Positions 27,817-42,800 of a stretch of DNA of 64,000 nucleotides are shown piece by piece. The notes beneath the pieces were generated by a model. The model saw only the letters and a list, made by a program, of their open reading frames with translations. It was not told the DNA's origin and did not search any database. The translations under genes were made by a program, and so were the position numbers. Positions within the stretch are counted from its first letter, which is position 1, and every line of letters starts with the position of its first letter. Source of the stretch: Strongylocentrotus droebachiensis (Eukaryota > Echinodermata > Echinoidea > Camarodonta > Strongylocentrotidae); contig JAVYIG010009933.1 of the NCBI GenBank assembly GCA_035222895.1, positions 1 through 64,000 of the forward strand. The letters run 5' to 3'.

Positions 27817-30800
27817 CTTTACCTTCACATTTCTTCTATAAAACTTCTCAACTTCTTCAATGAGTATATAACTTCAATAACATCTTCCCATTCTCACACT
27901 CTTTCTTCTCTTTACTCAATCTGTTTTGGGGCGGTCTTTTCTCTATCAATCTCTTTCACTAAAGTCGCCCGCAACTCCCTCAACCTATTTCTTTCTCCAG
28001 TTTTTTCCCTCTCGATATCTTTCATTATCTCTCCATCAGTAGTGGTTCTAGGCTAAACCCATCCCCACCCCCCCCCCCCCAACCAAAATATTCTTGATCA
28101 TAAATTTAAGTAAGGAACACGTAGAAAAAAATGTAGGCAGGAAACCCAAGATAAATGTGAAAGTATTCTTTTACAACTGCGCCTGCTCTTTTTCTCGAAT
28201 CGCCCCATCTTATTTTTCTCGCAACATGTAACTTGGATCTTTTTATAAAAAGATTATATTACCTTCAGCGGGTTGATAACAAATGAACTGATTTGCTTCA
28301 CGTGATGCACATGATATGTCATGCCAATTCGCTGAGGATTGCAGGTTCTCCAATTTGATCATCGTACAATCTTCCTGTTCGTGGCCATTCGGCTGAGAAT
28401 CTTCTTCAGGACTGGAAGATAATGTATTTTAAAGAATGAGAGACAAGACCTTATATACAGTTTTATGATATAACACAGATTTCACACCATTTTACCACTG
28501 AAATAGGGGATTTTTTTTTTATACGGTTTTTCGGGGGAGGGGCGTATCCATAAAACGACGAGGGCGGATCCTTTAATGAATGGGCAACAGTCAAGTGAGG
28601 TAGCCCTCCCCCCGCACAAAACATGAACATTTCTAGAAAAGTATTTCTGCTTTAAAACCTTGTCGGATATACCAATGGCTTTCATCAGTGGAATTATTAT
28701 GGTTGCTTTCGTTCATTGTCCATTATGTGCCTTCATCTTGTTCTTTCAGTTTCTGTTCCTTAGTCCTGGTCTTAGTCTTCTCATTCTCTTGTTTTGCTCA
28801 CTATTTCCTTTTGTTTTATTTTCTATCCCTTTTGTCTTGTTCTTGAAGTTTCCTTGAACGTTATATTGCTCTCATAATACTGACCAGTAGTATCTTTACC
28901 TGTTTGCTATATACCAGTCTGCATAACTCAGAGGACCTCCATCTTCCCATCTAAAGTGTCCTTCCTTCGCACTATCTGTCAAACCTAATACAAAGAAAAA
29001 TGCAGAAAAATCAAATTTTAGTTAGAAATTAGCCAATCATTCAAGCAAATAAACAACTTTCTTAATCATAATTATTTTCAAATTGAATCAGAGGTCTAGA
29101 AACCATAATCGATAGAAAGCTTTTAACTTGCTCCCGTCAATTTCTTTTCTTAGACATATTAAAGACCAGAATTGTCCTTCCTACCTTTTTTCCCGATTTC
29201 ATTTGCGAATATCTATATCTTTCCCGTGATCCACATTATCTCTGATTCATTCTCTTCGTCTCTGAACATCGTGATATTTTCTCACTCTTTCTTTCTCACT
29301 CTCTCCTTATAATATCCAACCCTGTTTAAGTAAATATTCTACTGGTTTTCCTCCTACAGATTTGCGCACGCTCTCTCAATAGTCTCTACTAAACACGATA
29401 TAAAAGAACGAATTATTATTATTATTATTATTATTATTATAGCAATTACTTTCGAAAAATCACCCAACCACGATTTCAATAGCCCCGTGCGTCACTTACT
29501 GAAGCGAGCATGGCAATATAATGGCGTATTACATTATCATAACACGATTCCGTGGCACATACAATACGGTATCTTTTTTTAAATGGTTTTATTAAATTTA
29601 TTTACTCATTAACACCACATGAAATACAAGTACACGTACAAATTAAAAAATTCTAACATTTCAAACATCATGACAATAAAGACAAGTAAAGCTTGGTTTT
29701 AAAATTGTTTTTCAAATTTTCCTTGAGTTGATTTTCCGAGAATAGTTGCGATCGTGTTTACTATACCGATATAAGTATTCATGTTGTTGCCGGTAAACCA
29801 TGATGACGTCAGCATGTAGTGAATGAAATTCATCTCTTGGGCGGTTTTTATGCTGACAAGAGAGGCGCCAATATCTCGGCACATCTTCGAGGCATCGTTC
29901 CATCGAATCGTCCGGTTGAGTGAGGTAAACTGGAAGCATTTACTTCCAAACATTTCCCAACCCTCGGGACAGGTGTACTCTGCTTCTGAATACGAAAAAG
30001 GAGACAATCAAACTTGTTATACAATAATTTGGCAAAAGAACTAATTATTGTTAACTGTAATTGTTAAACGAGATACGTAAGACTGATTTCGATTCCTCGA
30101 AAGAAAGGAAATATGCATTAATTATTTTGTGAATAATAATTTATGTCCATAATCATGCTAATGGAAGAAAATAATTGCGGTATGGTCAATTGCCAGCAAG
30201 ATAAACAGTGGGGAATACTGCCCAACACCAAAATATAAATGTTAAACCATTGTTTAGCCTTGACTCGGACACACATCGTTCTTATATTTCATAAATTGGA
30301 AGAGAGTCATAGGAAGATGGAGTGAACCAACTTACTCATATATTTTTTTTATCCACTGCTTGTTTTTAAATTTGTTTACATGTCTCTCAGTAACAGAATA
30401 AGTTGAAAAACCAAATGATAATTTATACTTTTAGGGAACTTATTTTACAAGGCCCTTTGGCCTTATTTTAGTTCCCCTTTTCTCATTTCCGACTAGTAAA
30501 TTTGGTATCTTTGATACTGTTTAACTTGTATGATTGCATGTAATAATGTATATTGTTGTAATGATCTTTTGTTTTTATGGATATGGAAATAAATGAACAA
30601 ATGAACAAATGAATGAAATGTTACCTGTACCTCCTGCTGTTGAGTCTACATCTAGCTCAGTGTAGGTTGCACGGTACTCGGCGTAGAATCCACGCCCTTC
30701 GAGATTATAATCTGAAACAAACTCAATGACTACGACATTCAGGCTGCTTCTGACGTCACTCGAGGGTGGGTTTGCCTTGCAGAAACGTCCCAAGACTGAT

Positions 30801-33800
30801 GGCTGAGAATCTTCACCACTGACCCCATCATAGGCGACCACGTAGTCTGTTTGAGTACACTCCTGGTCATTGATGTCGGAGACGATATCGAAGAGTGTAA
30901 ACGTAATGGTCACAAAGGAGCCTTCGGGCGTGACGATATTCCATCGGCATTGTGAATTGGGCGCGTAAGGAAAGGGGTAGTTGACAGAGACAAACACAGC
31001 AGCAGAAAGGGTGCAGTACTCTACACCCGAACAAGTATCGCGACCAAATCCACAGCCTCCTAATTCTGGGGGTAAAAAGGGGTATCGAAAACTTTATTTA
31101 CACTATTAAAAAAAGGTTACAGTACCCCCCCCCCCCCCCCCCCCCACCACCACCACTTACAATAACCCCAAAGTGCCCCTTTTTATGTAGGGAAAGTGCC
31201 TCTTTTAATTTGGCAAGTGTACCTTTCCCCTTTTTCGTTTCTCACAAGTTCCTCTTTCACTCCCATAGACGAGCCATCACAAATGGCTGTATTATTGAGG
31301 AATTGCAAATTTGATTTGAATATATATAATGAATTCATATCACGTCTGGTGGATCTACAACATCTGAGCAAGACCAAAATATTGGATAATTTGGGTTTCC
31401 CATCTTTGCATAAATATGACATGAGATAATGGCGTAAATAGTGTTTATTAAAGATTGCTGGATAAGAACTTAAAAGTTACATATTCGTGCAGGCGATAAC
31501 GGCCAGAGTAATAATAGGTGTTGGTTGCCTGGGCAATTATGGCAGTTAGGAATGTTCACAATTCACAAAGGGGTTGGGCTTTAGCTCTTTCCACACCAGG
31601 TAAGCCGATTTTCCTTCAAAGCGACCGATACGTACCTGTTGTGTTGTAGACAAGATTGAACCCAGTTGATTTGCCCGCTAACCCCGTGTCCAAAGCGACA
31701 ATGATCGTAGATGAGTTGGATATGATTAGAGGCTGGGTCGTATTCCCACACAGTGCGCGTTTCAGGATACCGGTTGGTGTACGTATTGCCACATGATCAA
31801 TACAGTTCGCAGAGACACCCTCGATGTCGAAGTCGTTGAAATGAAGAGAGATGTAGCGATCGGATCGAACAGTAATGTTATACTCACAGCTGGTGAATGG
31901 TGGAATAATAGACGGGAAATCATTGGTCTGGATTGAGCCTGATGGTCCATGAAAGCTGAGTGTCTCACCACATCCAGCATTGCAATCTATCACATCGCAA
32001 TCTACAACGAGACGAGAGGAATGAAAGGCTCTATAAATCAAAAAGTTTGAAACTGTATGGAGAAATGCTTAACGATATAGGGAGCATTTATATTTCATTG
32101 GTTGGTATATAGCGCTCTCTAATGATTTACAGACGTGGACAAAATGCTAAAGGTGAAGCGATCGAGCAGGAGAGACATTGGAGAGCGCGGTTAATCATGT
32201 CTTCCCGCTTCCATTCTTACGATACATTTATATTCAGTAATCGAATTTTACCGTACCGTATCTAGTATTTATTCGCATGCTCTCTCTCTCTCTCTATCTT
32301 TGAATCATGTCAAATTTATTGGAAACATTTCATCTCGGGACATTAATGATTTTGATTGATCAAGGACTATCTCCTTAAGCGTATATTAACGCTTGTGTGA
32401 ACGCGGACATATTATTTATCACACCTCACATTCGACTTACCGACCATTTCATAAAGGGCTTCAAAGCCGAGTTCATCGGGCATGTTTGCAGTCAACGGCC
32501 ACATGGAGAGTTCAATGGAAACGACATTGGACTGGCTAAAGACCTCAACGTCATAAATGTCACCGCAATATGGACCTCGTGAGATGTTACTTGTGTTAAC
32601 AAAGACGTCGTTTATATCGAGGGCATCTTGGCATCGTGATTTGGACAGGTCTTGCCGTAACTTTACCCTTATGATTCTCAGTCTACATTCAAAGTGAAAA
32701 AAAGGGAATCATAGTCGTTCTGAATACTAATGGTATTCTAATTTCAATGACGAATTTATACAAACAGTAATGACATCATTATAATAAATGATTACGATTA
32801 TCAACTTCCAATTTACCTAGATTAATTGGTAAACTAATACGCTGTTTACCTGGAAGAATTATTACGACAAAAATGATGATAATAATAGTGATAATATTGT
32901 AAATAATATTACTAATTAGGATAACATTAAAGAACAATAATAATATTTACAAAAACAAAAATAATGTTATTAATGCTAATAACAATAAGAACAATACTAA
33001 TGATATAAATGGTAATAATAATAATCAAAATATTATAATAATGATAATATCAATACAAATTAGAACGATAATAATAATAATGATAACAATAATGATAATG
33101 ATGAATGATATTTTGGTAGAAAAATAAATATATTGTATCGAATGAATGATAGAATGATTTGCCAACTTACCTGACTTTCCTACTCTCAGGCCCCTTGATC
33201 AAAAAGTTACATTTTGAGTGCTGGTTGTAGAGAGGAGGGTAACTGAACGCTTGTATGTGACCTACTGTAGCTGATGTTACGTGGGATGTCACGTCATCAG
33301 ACCAAATATCATGGCAATGAAGATCAGCATATTCTAATTTTAAGAAAATTCAAGTTTTATTTCATCAGGTTATAACAAGCAGGCGATCTTAGAAAAGTCG
33401 GGATTAAAATCGGATGATCGAAAGGGTGATTGTGTCACAGAAATCAAGTTTCATCTATGGGTTCCAACTTGAGTTTAGAAGTGACATTAAAAGGAAGGTT
33501 GATCCTTTCATTAATGTGTCTAAATATGGGAATCAAGCCATTTCGATGGCGAGTCAAAGATATTTCTTCACCTTTAATCCAAGTTCTGAATATAGATTGA
33601 CACTTGACATCAAATGTTTTATTTCACTTCATATTTTGATATGACCTATATAGATGTGGTCCTTAACGTATTGGTAAATTCGCTTGAGATTGCCCATCTA
33701 TATCCGTGTATGGGCATGTACATTTATGTGCAGTCATATATGTTTTTATTCTTCAGAGTTTGAATATATGAATAAAATATCTTTTTGTTTACATCTAATC

Positions 33801-36800
33801 AATTTTTAGTTAAACATGGGTTGCTACCTACCTCGCTCACAGATGAATGTTTTCTGATCATTACAGTCAGACGATTCGATTATAATCTCAGTCGCGTTCC
33901 ATATGATTGAAGGGCAGAGGTCATTTGCAGCAGAAAGATCGTCTTCTACCCAGATATCACTTACATTTGCCACATTCAAAGCCTGTAAAATCATCGTTAA
34001 AAAACGAAAATTATTATCATGGTATAATCTGTGATATGTGCTAGTGTTTCCCTATTCCTAAAGAGCATATTATATCACCAAAGTTGGATGATGACTTTGT
34101 CATGATTTCTTCGTACGTCTTTTCGGTCCTATAGAGTACTTCATATTTTGTGGATCAATCCAGTCACCCTGTTCGTCATATAATCTATAATTGTAACATA
34201 TATATAGTTCAAATCAATAGAATTACACTCACTGACCTTGTAATGTCGCCTGAGATTTAATTTTGTTTTAAAAGACACACTGGTACGTTTGCGATGATAG
34301 AACTGTCAACCCGGAAAAATGAATGTAATCAAACTGGTATAATGTCAATTTGGGTAATAATGATAATGTTGGTGGCTTCTTAGACATGTTAGGTGGCTAC
34401 CGTTTACATGATGTTCATACCTGCATTTTGCCTCCTTGTATAATCAATATAATGGGCGTTTTGGGCAATTTAAGAAAAAAAAGATAATTAATATCCACTC
34501 CGGACAACTCCGAAAAGCACATCACCAAACACCGAAATATGGGCAGTTGTCACCAAATCCAAAATTCAGCGGAAAGTACCCAATAATTTTACCCTGTTTA
34601 TTCTCACTTTCTACAAAATCGGTTTTGTAAAAACACTCTTTTAGCATTTGGTGAACAATTTGCTTTTGAACGTGGCCTTCACTTTGAATTTCAGAAATAA
34701 TTATACAATTATAAAAAAATTAAAAAAAGATATTACATTTTAATTTGAAAACGGAAGGGATACCTCTATAAAGAGATCGTCACTGGCATTCGCTAGACGA
34801 CTCTGAATTGCCGTGCAATGATTGGTTGCTTCTGACCACGTGATCTCTTCAGAATCCATGACGAAGAAGCAAGAGGATCTTTTATTGAGGACAGTGCTGT
34901 TCGTAGGATTCGTGATATCAGTTGCGCATGTATCTATGAGAGTGATTAGGAAAGTGTGAGAGGATTTGCTTGATCAGTTGTGTTTGATTTATCATTAATT
35001 AGTGTACACGAAATGCCAACAACTCGCCTACATCATATGATGTATCTTTTGACCTGCTTCCCATAAATTTGACGAAGTTGTATGCGAACAAGGATTGTCC
35101 CAAGGTCGAATATATGGCTTGCTACATTTCGATTTAAACTAAGATCGGCCTTACTCAGTAAAATACGAATTATCAAGGCAATGGATAAAGGGAGGATGCG
35201 GAAGAGAAATTATTCAGTTTCGTTTGTATTTTTCTCCATTCTCTTTCATTCTCCCCTCTACTCTCCCTTTGCTTTACACCCCCCCCCCCCATCTCTCTTT
35301 GATCACATGCAATGGGGGGGGGGGGGGCGTGCCCCCTAAGCCACTAGTTCCTAAGCGACTGCTAATCATACTAACCAACACACTGTCGACGGGACGGATC
35401 CAAGCGGTAACCTTCTGGGCATGCGCAGTGATAACTACCCTCATCATTCACACAGTCATGTGAGCACCCATGTTCACTGCTTAGACACTCATCGATATCT
35501 ACAAACATGGATATAGAACAGATGAAAATATTGATGTATGAAACCTATCAATACTAATTAAGCTATTTAACGACATTCATACAGAATTATACCGCATTCA
35601 GGGAGCAATTACTGCACGTTGCCATTATGACCTTTATAGAAATAAGCGCCTGTATTATTCTCTTCTAGACGTTTATGATGCTTGCTCTAGAATCTCTCCC
35701 AAAAGCACATTAAAATTATTGTTATCATTTTAGCCCGGACGTCGGATTCGATGGCTATTCTGCACATAATATTGAAAACTCTCCGCTCCCTGGGGAGAAT
35801 TCCGGCCAGGCGCCAGTTTACAAGCGCACACGTGTTAATCCAACCACATTAAAGATAAACTTGAGTTCTGGTAATGCGATTGCATTGAGAAAGAAAAGGT
35901 GTGGAATGGATTGGAAAAGTTGATCATATAGCATGTAAGTAATGGTGTGTAATGCAAGGTTCTGGAGTCATCAAAATCATCATAAATTTGGCAGAGTCTT
36001 GGTAAAGTAACAATCACTTACACAGAAAGATGTATATGGGACAACACACATGGTGTCGGGGCTAGTACTACCCTGATTTCCTTATCTTTCTATGCTCATT
36101 ACTCAGCTAGTATACATTTTCTTCCAAAATTGTTTGGCACATGACATTTATTTGTAATCTTGAACATTCAGTGTAAGTTTCGTTAGATTCTGTGAGAATT
36201 CATTTTCTTTTTTTACCAGAACTCAAGTTTATCTTTAACAGAACCCATTTATTAAACCGTGGATGGAGAGAAGCAATGTAGATAAAATGTCTTGTTTAAG
36301 GAAATAAGACTTGTCTGCTACTATCGAACCCATGGCCGTCACATCTGCAGTCAAGTGTTTTAACCACTCGACTACGACTCCTCTAACCCTTCTTTATTTC
36401 TGAACAAATTTGATTAATAGTTTGATCTACCCACGGTCGCTTACCTATTTCACAGAGAGTCCCACGCAGAATAACACTCTGGCATTCATACTGTGTCCAT
36501 TGGAATCTTGAAAGTCCGTCAAGAGCCACACAGAGAGGACTGTTAACTAACAGATCATTCGAGAATTGGTCATATATGACAGGAGTACCGTCATCCCACA
36601 TCCAGTCTTCCTCGCCTTCTTTCGTAGCTCCTAGTGTCAACTGCGTCTTGCTTTCGAACACGAGATCAGACCGATGATCTGATAGTACATCTTGGATGCT
36701 GGATGACTTCACCGTAGCTCGTCTGCTGTCTTCAGCAAAGATATCACTGCACGCTCCTTCTGCCGTGCTGCTTACAGACCCGTAGCATTTCCCGTCGTAT

Positions 36801-39800
36801 AACAACACTTTCTCGGAGTCGCATACCCTACCAGTGCCTAGAAAGATTAGAAACGTCTATCATTCATATCATAATGACGTTTTACAAGATATTCCACTCA
36901 AAGCTTTTAAAACGTTATCAATGAAATAATCAAAGCAAATCGGAAATATGCAATTCTTGGCGAATTATCCAACAGCTTTAAAATGACTGAATAACTTGCA
37001 ATGTAATCTGTCTCGAACAAGCAATAGGCTGGCTACCTGCTGCTGATAATGAAGTATCTACTTTCTATTAATAATAATTCAATTTCTTGGGATTTGTGTC
37101 TCGAATTTATATTTTCATAAAATTATTGTTAAACGTAGCTAAGTTACACATCGCATTAAAACATGATAACAGATCACGTGCTCGCTAAATCCATGTCAAC
37201 ATCTGCATGTTTTAAAGAGAGTCTAAGGAGTTCAACGTTTACCTAACAGTGGGCATCCGACGATCTCAGCTCGCATTCTTATACGTCTTCTATACCATTC
37301 ATATGGCATGATACGAACACGGCGTGTGATGATTGGCCGATCAAGGGTGTTCCTGGCTTCAGTATTCTGATCGCTGTTACCGGATAGAATCTAAAATAAA
37401 TTAACCCAACTTTTACATTTTACAGAATCTTTTCTGTGGGTTTGTTATAATTTGTAACGAATGTAAGCATTCACACGATTCCCTCTCTCTAACGGTATTC
37501 ACATTTCGGTTCATATAGCGTAGAATCAGCCGAAATGTGTTGCATTTGGCACACTGACAAATGAAACAACGGCAAAGACCTCCTGAGCTAAGATACATTT
37601 CTTACAATTTGAATTGTACTTGTTAAAAGGCTTCAAAAGCTTTTCTACCACCCTAACCCAATATAATTTAGTACTCGTTGCTAAGTCAGGCATAGACAGG
37701 TATGTCAAAGTGGGGTGGGGGACGGAGTTGGGGTGGTGTAAGTTTATTTTTGTAAAGAAATCCAATTTCTAAAAATCATTTAGTTGCTTGTTGACATATT
37801 AAAAAGGGAACAGGTGGATTAACGACAAGAAAAAAAATGGCGGGTATTACCAGAAGACATATACTTAAATAAAGTTTTGAGAAGCGTTTAACACAATCAT
37901 GGCAGAAACAACTTAATCAAACTGACAGTGAAGAATGCTTGGATCCATACAAAAAACAAATAAACATACTCTCTTTGTCATCTTTACAGTAATACATTTG
38001 TAATCCAAGGAGAATTATTAGACGTCCGTGTATCTCCGGGCATTATACATTTCAGAAAAGAAATAAAAATACATATTTACACTTTGATTGCCTTCGATGT
38101 CCTGGTAGAAGAGCCATTTCTCTGATACGTTGGTACTCCTGGTGCTCCAGTAAGTTAAGCGATAAGAGACAACCCAATCCAACTCAGATTGTAAGCCAGC
38201 ACCCTGTGTGATAATACCTGTCACCGTGTGTAGCTCTCCCAGATCCACCTAAAGACAGTAAAGTAAGAAAATTCATATGGAACTTGCCCCAATTATTTTC
38301 TCTTACTTTTATTGTTCACTTGCACTATGCCTTCATGGATATTTTACGAATGGATAAGTTTGTGCGATGCGACATGGACACTATAGATTTAATTCCATCA
38401 AATAAATGAAAACAATAACTGGATACAATTAACCAATGATGATAAGTGATGATTCTTGCTTGTATCAGAAAGGGAACACAACTAGAGCAGAGGGGAAGAA
38501 AGAGAGGGGGATGAAGGGAGAGCCAGAAAAGAGAGAGAAAATCGATCTCCCAACATTTTAAAACGGAAATTCAAAGGCCTATTTAATCTTACTTGGATTA
38601 CTTTGACGGTGTTCAAATCTGTATATGTTTTCAGGGTATTCTCTTAAGAATATCGAATGTAACAAATGTAGATCACCTGTAGCCATTCGTTCCGTCCTAG
38701 CTGACCCGTTGGTTCCCAGAACGGTACGGGTTGCTCTGGAGTTAGAGAAGCCATTTCTACGTGTAGTCGTCCATTGTATGGAGGATATCTGTAGCGGAAG
38801 GAACTGGCTTCTATGGCTTCATTGGGGATTTTATAAGACTCCATTCCAAGTCTGTGGTTACAAACTGATGAAGAAGTGGGAAGTGAAAGTCTTTTAAATA
38901 ATGATCAAGACCTAAAATTGGTTTATCTTCATGATCTCGTAATACGACAGCCCGAACAAACAATTGCATTATCTGGAAACGGCCACGACCTCGTCTGCTG
39001 GAGTCGATTTGGCGGTGTGATTTGTTATTTACCCACGGTAGCCACACCGGTATGAATACTGCTTTTTCTGCGGGCCCTTCGAATGTTATAGCTCAAACTT
39101 TTTTCTTTTTTTTAATTTTTTTTTTACGGCTGGTAGCCCATTTTCAGCTACAACTATATTGTTGCTGCTGGTCTTCCATGGGGCCAGTTTATATAATGTG
39201 CAAAATATACATAATATTAGAAATTAACAGAATAAATAATTACAAAGTGTCAGTCGAAAACATAATTGTTATTATACCTTTGCCAGGTACATATTTTACA
39301 TCTGGGTCAAGAGGGACAATCGTGGGTAAAAGACCTTACCAGAAGATGTAAGCAACACGTGGAGATCGAACACAGGACCTCTCGAAGGAGAGTCAAAGGC
39401 CTTCAACAATATACCAGTGTTCCCACATTATCGTGGTTTGTTTCTTGCCGTAACCCGATTTCATTGAAAAGGGGTCATCTGTTTGGTAGTTTATTGGTCG
39501 AACACAATTTTAACACAATCAATTTGTACATTTTTGTCCGAAATTTTTCAAATCGATTGTGGAAAAACAAAGTTTTCTACCAACCTGATTTCATTGTACA
39601 TGTATTAAGACCTTATTATGATTATATAGTAATTAATGATCAGAACTAATTAAAATAAATCAGATGGTGACCTACCCCTGTTCTGGCATCCGATAAACTC
39701 AAGACGGAGGCAGATATCACGATACCACGTGACTGGATGAACTCTTACATTAAGGGTCACAAATGGTGGGTCAAGGTCATTGCGTACAAGAGCTGTCATG

Positions 39801-42800
39801 TCCCTGTTACCTTCAAAAAGCTGCAAAATAAAATAGATTATGAACAGGAACTACATAGGCAGGAGTAATATGGAAATGAAGGAATGGATTCTTCAACTAC
39901 TAACATCTGAACGATCAAACAAATCATGTTAATGGCACGCTTAATCTCGGGCGAATTGAAATATTTCAATACATATATTTATTTATGTAACCTTTTAGAA
40001 ATTAAAGAATCTCGTTTTAATTATTACTTGCCAAATAGGAAAGATGTGTGATAATTCACTTGCTTGTTGGGGGTATGGGCTATTGTAAACTTAAAATTGT
40101 ATTCAGAGTAAATTTGTTCTGCAGAACATTCAAATCTACTGGGTAAAACAGTTGTGACGAAATCGGTTACGTTTTTAAAATAACATCATGCCAAAAAAAA
40201 AAAATTGAATGAACTTATATACAATGTAGTTTATATACACCGATTTTTTTTAAATATATAGTGGTTTTTCATGTCATTTAGCGAATTAATATTCTTACCA
40301 CGACTGACCCATTGTCATGGCGATATGTCACGAGGTGTTGGCTGTATGAGATGATGTAAGACTCCACCCATGCTTCGGTGTCTAGACACCCCTGAGTGAC
40401 CACGCCCTGGAGAAACTTCTCACTGTCGAAGTTGATCTACGTGAAAAAGAAAGAAAGAAATTATATGTTATATCGGTATCCTACATTTCTTATAGCGCCT
40501 ATAGCCATACAATAGTAGCTGCAACCATGAAAATCTCGGAAAATGCAGTTCTGATCGAATCTGATATATATTTTGCAGACGTTAATAGAAAATCGGTCGA
40601 TTTTAGTCGAGAAACAATGTTATGAAGCTAAAGTAATATCAATCTTGAGAGGGAGTTATACAACATAAAGAGTTTATTATTCACAATTCCATCACTTTAG
40701 ATTCGATTTCAACCGCGACAATGATCATTGAATAATGTTGGGTCGCATATGCTTCCAATGTGTTCATTTGAACCAAATTCATGACCCCATACCAAAACTT
40801 TATATTATCTTTAAGGAAATATTTTTGACGCATCATGAGAGGTTGACTTCGAACGGACAATGATGATGGTACAGTGATATGTGTAAACATCATGTTAAAT
40901 TAATGGCGCTTGCCTTAAAGCCCCCCCCCCCCCACACTCCGGGGTCGGAGGGACCGCATGCGTGTTCCCAAAATGTCCGGTAAAGGGGTACTTTTCACGC
41001 ACCAAAGTCCGGCTCGTAGTACACAAAAATCCGGCCCGTATTGACTTTACACACCGGACTTAGGGGGGTGGTATCAAAATGAGGGAACATTCATACGCGT
41101 ACCCTAAATAACACTGAGTGGAGGGGGGGGGGGGGGGCGAAGCCTTTACATTACTGTAGGTAATAACACAATCATATATAACGCATCCTGTGCAATGAGC
41201 ATAACAAGTAACATTGGTCGGCTAGGAGATGGATAGAGTGGAGGAAGAGAAGTTGAGAGGAAAGTTAGAGGAGAGGTGTCGTATTCGAGTGGTTTAAGCA
41301 CTTGACTTGAATTCAAAGGTCATGGGTTCGATCCCCGACACGGCACTTATGTTCTTCGGCGAGGCATTAATCTACATTTGCCACTCCGAACCGAGGAGAA
41401 AAATGGGGATCTGGTAGGATGACGAGAGCATTTGCGGTAGTAATTGCCGTTTGGTAGGAATGCTCCCCAGAGAGTGGAGATGGTGCACATTGTGCGTGAA
41501 TGAATCCAATGACCGGGGTAATAATATCTGTAAAGCGCTCGGAGACGGTATTCCGTATCAAGCGCTATATAAATCCATATTATTATTATTATTATTATTT
41601 AGGAAGAGGAGGAAGCAGGATGTAGGATGTGTGTAGTTGTGATCGTGGGAGAGGGGGGGGGGAGTGTTTTTCCGAAGATCCAATCATACTTCATTACCTG
41701 TATCCATTGATCTGTCGATGATTGTTCTGGGATCCACCCATATCCGACTTGTTTGATGTATCCTACCCTGGCTGATGATGGAGGATGGAGCGCATCACCG
41801 TTCCAGGATGATGCCTCTATCTGGTTGTCATGGATACGATCTAGGGTAAGTCCCATTGTCTCATCACAGTCTAATACCGGTAAAATAAATCAAATACATG
41901 TGTTCCTTCAATCAAATAGAGAAATGTATATATCAGAAATGGTTGTACTAGTGGGCAGGTATACAAAGTGTTGACACTAACGAATGTTTATTTGACTCTG
42001 TATATACATGTCTCCCCTCCCCCTCCCCCTCTCTCTCTCTCTCTCTCTCTCACTCACTCACTCTCTCTCTCTCTCTCTCCCTCTCTCTTCTCTCTCTATC
42101 TATCTATCTAGCTCATTAGATACCCGTACCATTGTCTAGACAGCCGATGATCCCGACAGAGAGACATATCTTGTTTCGCCAGGTCTCGGGTAGTATTCGT
42201 AGACAACTCACTCGGGTAGGTGTAGGGAGGAAGATCGTCGTGTTGCAGGTGGCTTCTGAGTTGGCGAAAAATTCCTGAAATGAAAATAGAATAAGAGGAA
42301 ATAAAGATTTCAAGGAAATCAGGTTACAGCCTTCAGAGAAATATTAATGAATTCATTACCGAAGAAAAAATGTTTGTCTTCCTAATTACTCCTCATAAAA
42401 TTGTGTGTTTCTTTGTTCTAAAATTGAGGATACAACAAGATATCTACATAGTGATTGTAGGAGTCATGAAATTCATAAAGCATATAATAGGAACAGAAAA
42501 GACCAGATGGGATTATTTATATTTACATTTACATTTCCCCGCTCCAAAAGCAAGAGATATCTCAAACTGTATGTAATGATCAGCCTTGCTGTGGAGAAAA
42601 AAATACATTGAGACACCTGTTTTTTCCTTATTCCAAGTTTCTGATAATAATTATAAGAACACTGAAGAAGAAAAAAAAAAAACTCATACAAATGTCAAGA
42701 CAAAACAACAATAATTTAAGAAAAATTGAGTTTAAGTTTCTTTGAATGTCAACGTCATCAGCAGTGTAATGGCCCCAATCGCTTGTGATAGTCTAATTAT

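Larger units (their letters stand above)
24854..28262. other. Receptor intron hosting the FoxQ2-like gene
   Basis: The 3.4 kb intron between receptor exons 27 and 28 contains the complete plus-strand FoxQ2-like gene with promoter, the 35-bp minisatellite and a CT repeat. The sequence at 25,380-25,950 is not repetitive and may hold FoxQ2 regulatory sites; I cannot name specific ones. Confidence 0.7.
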
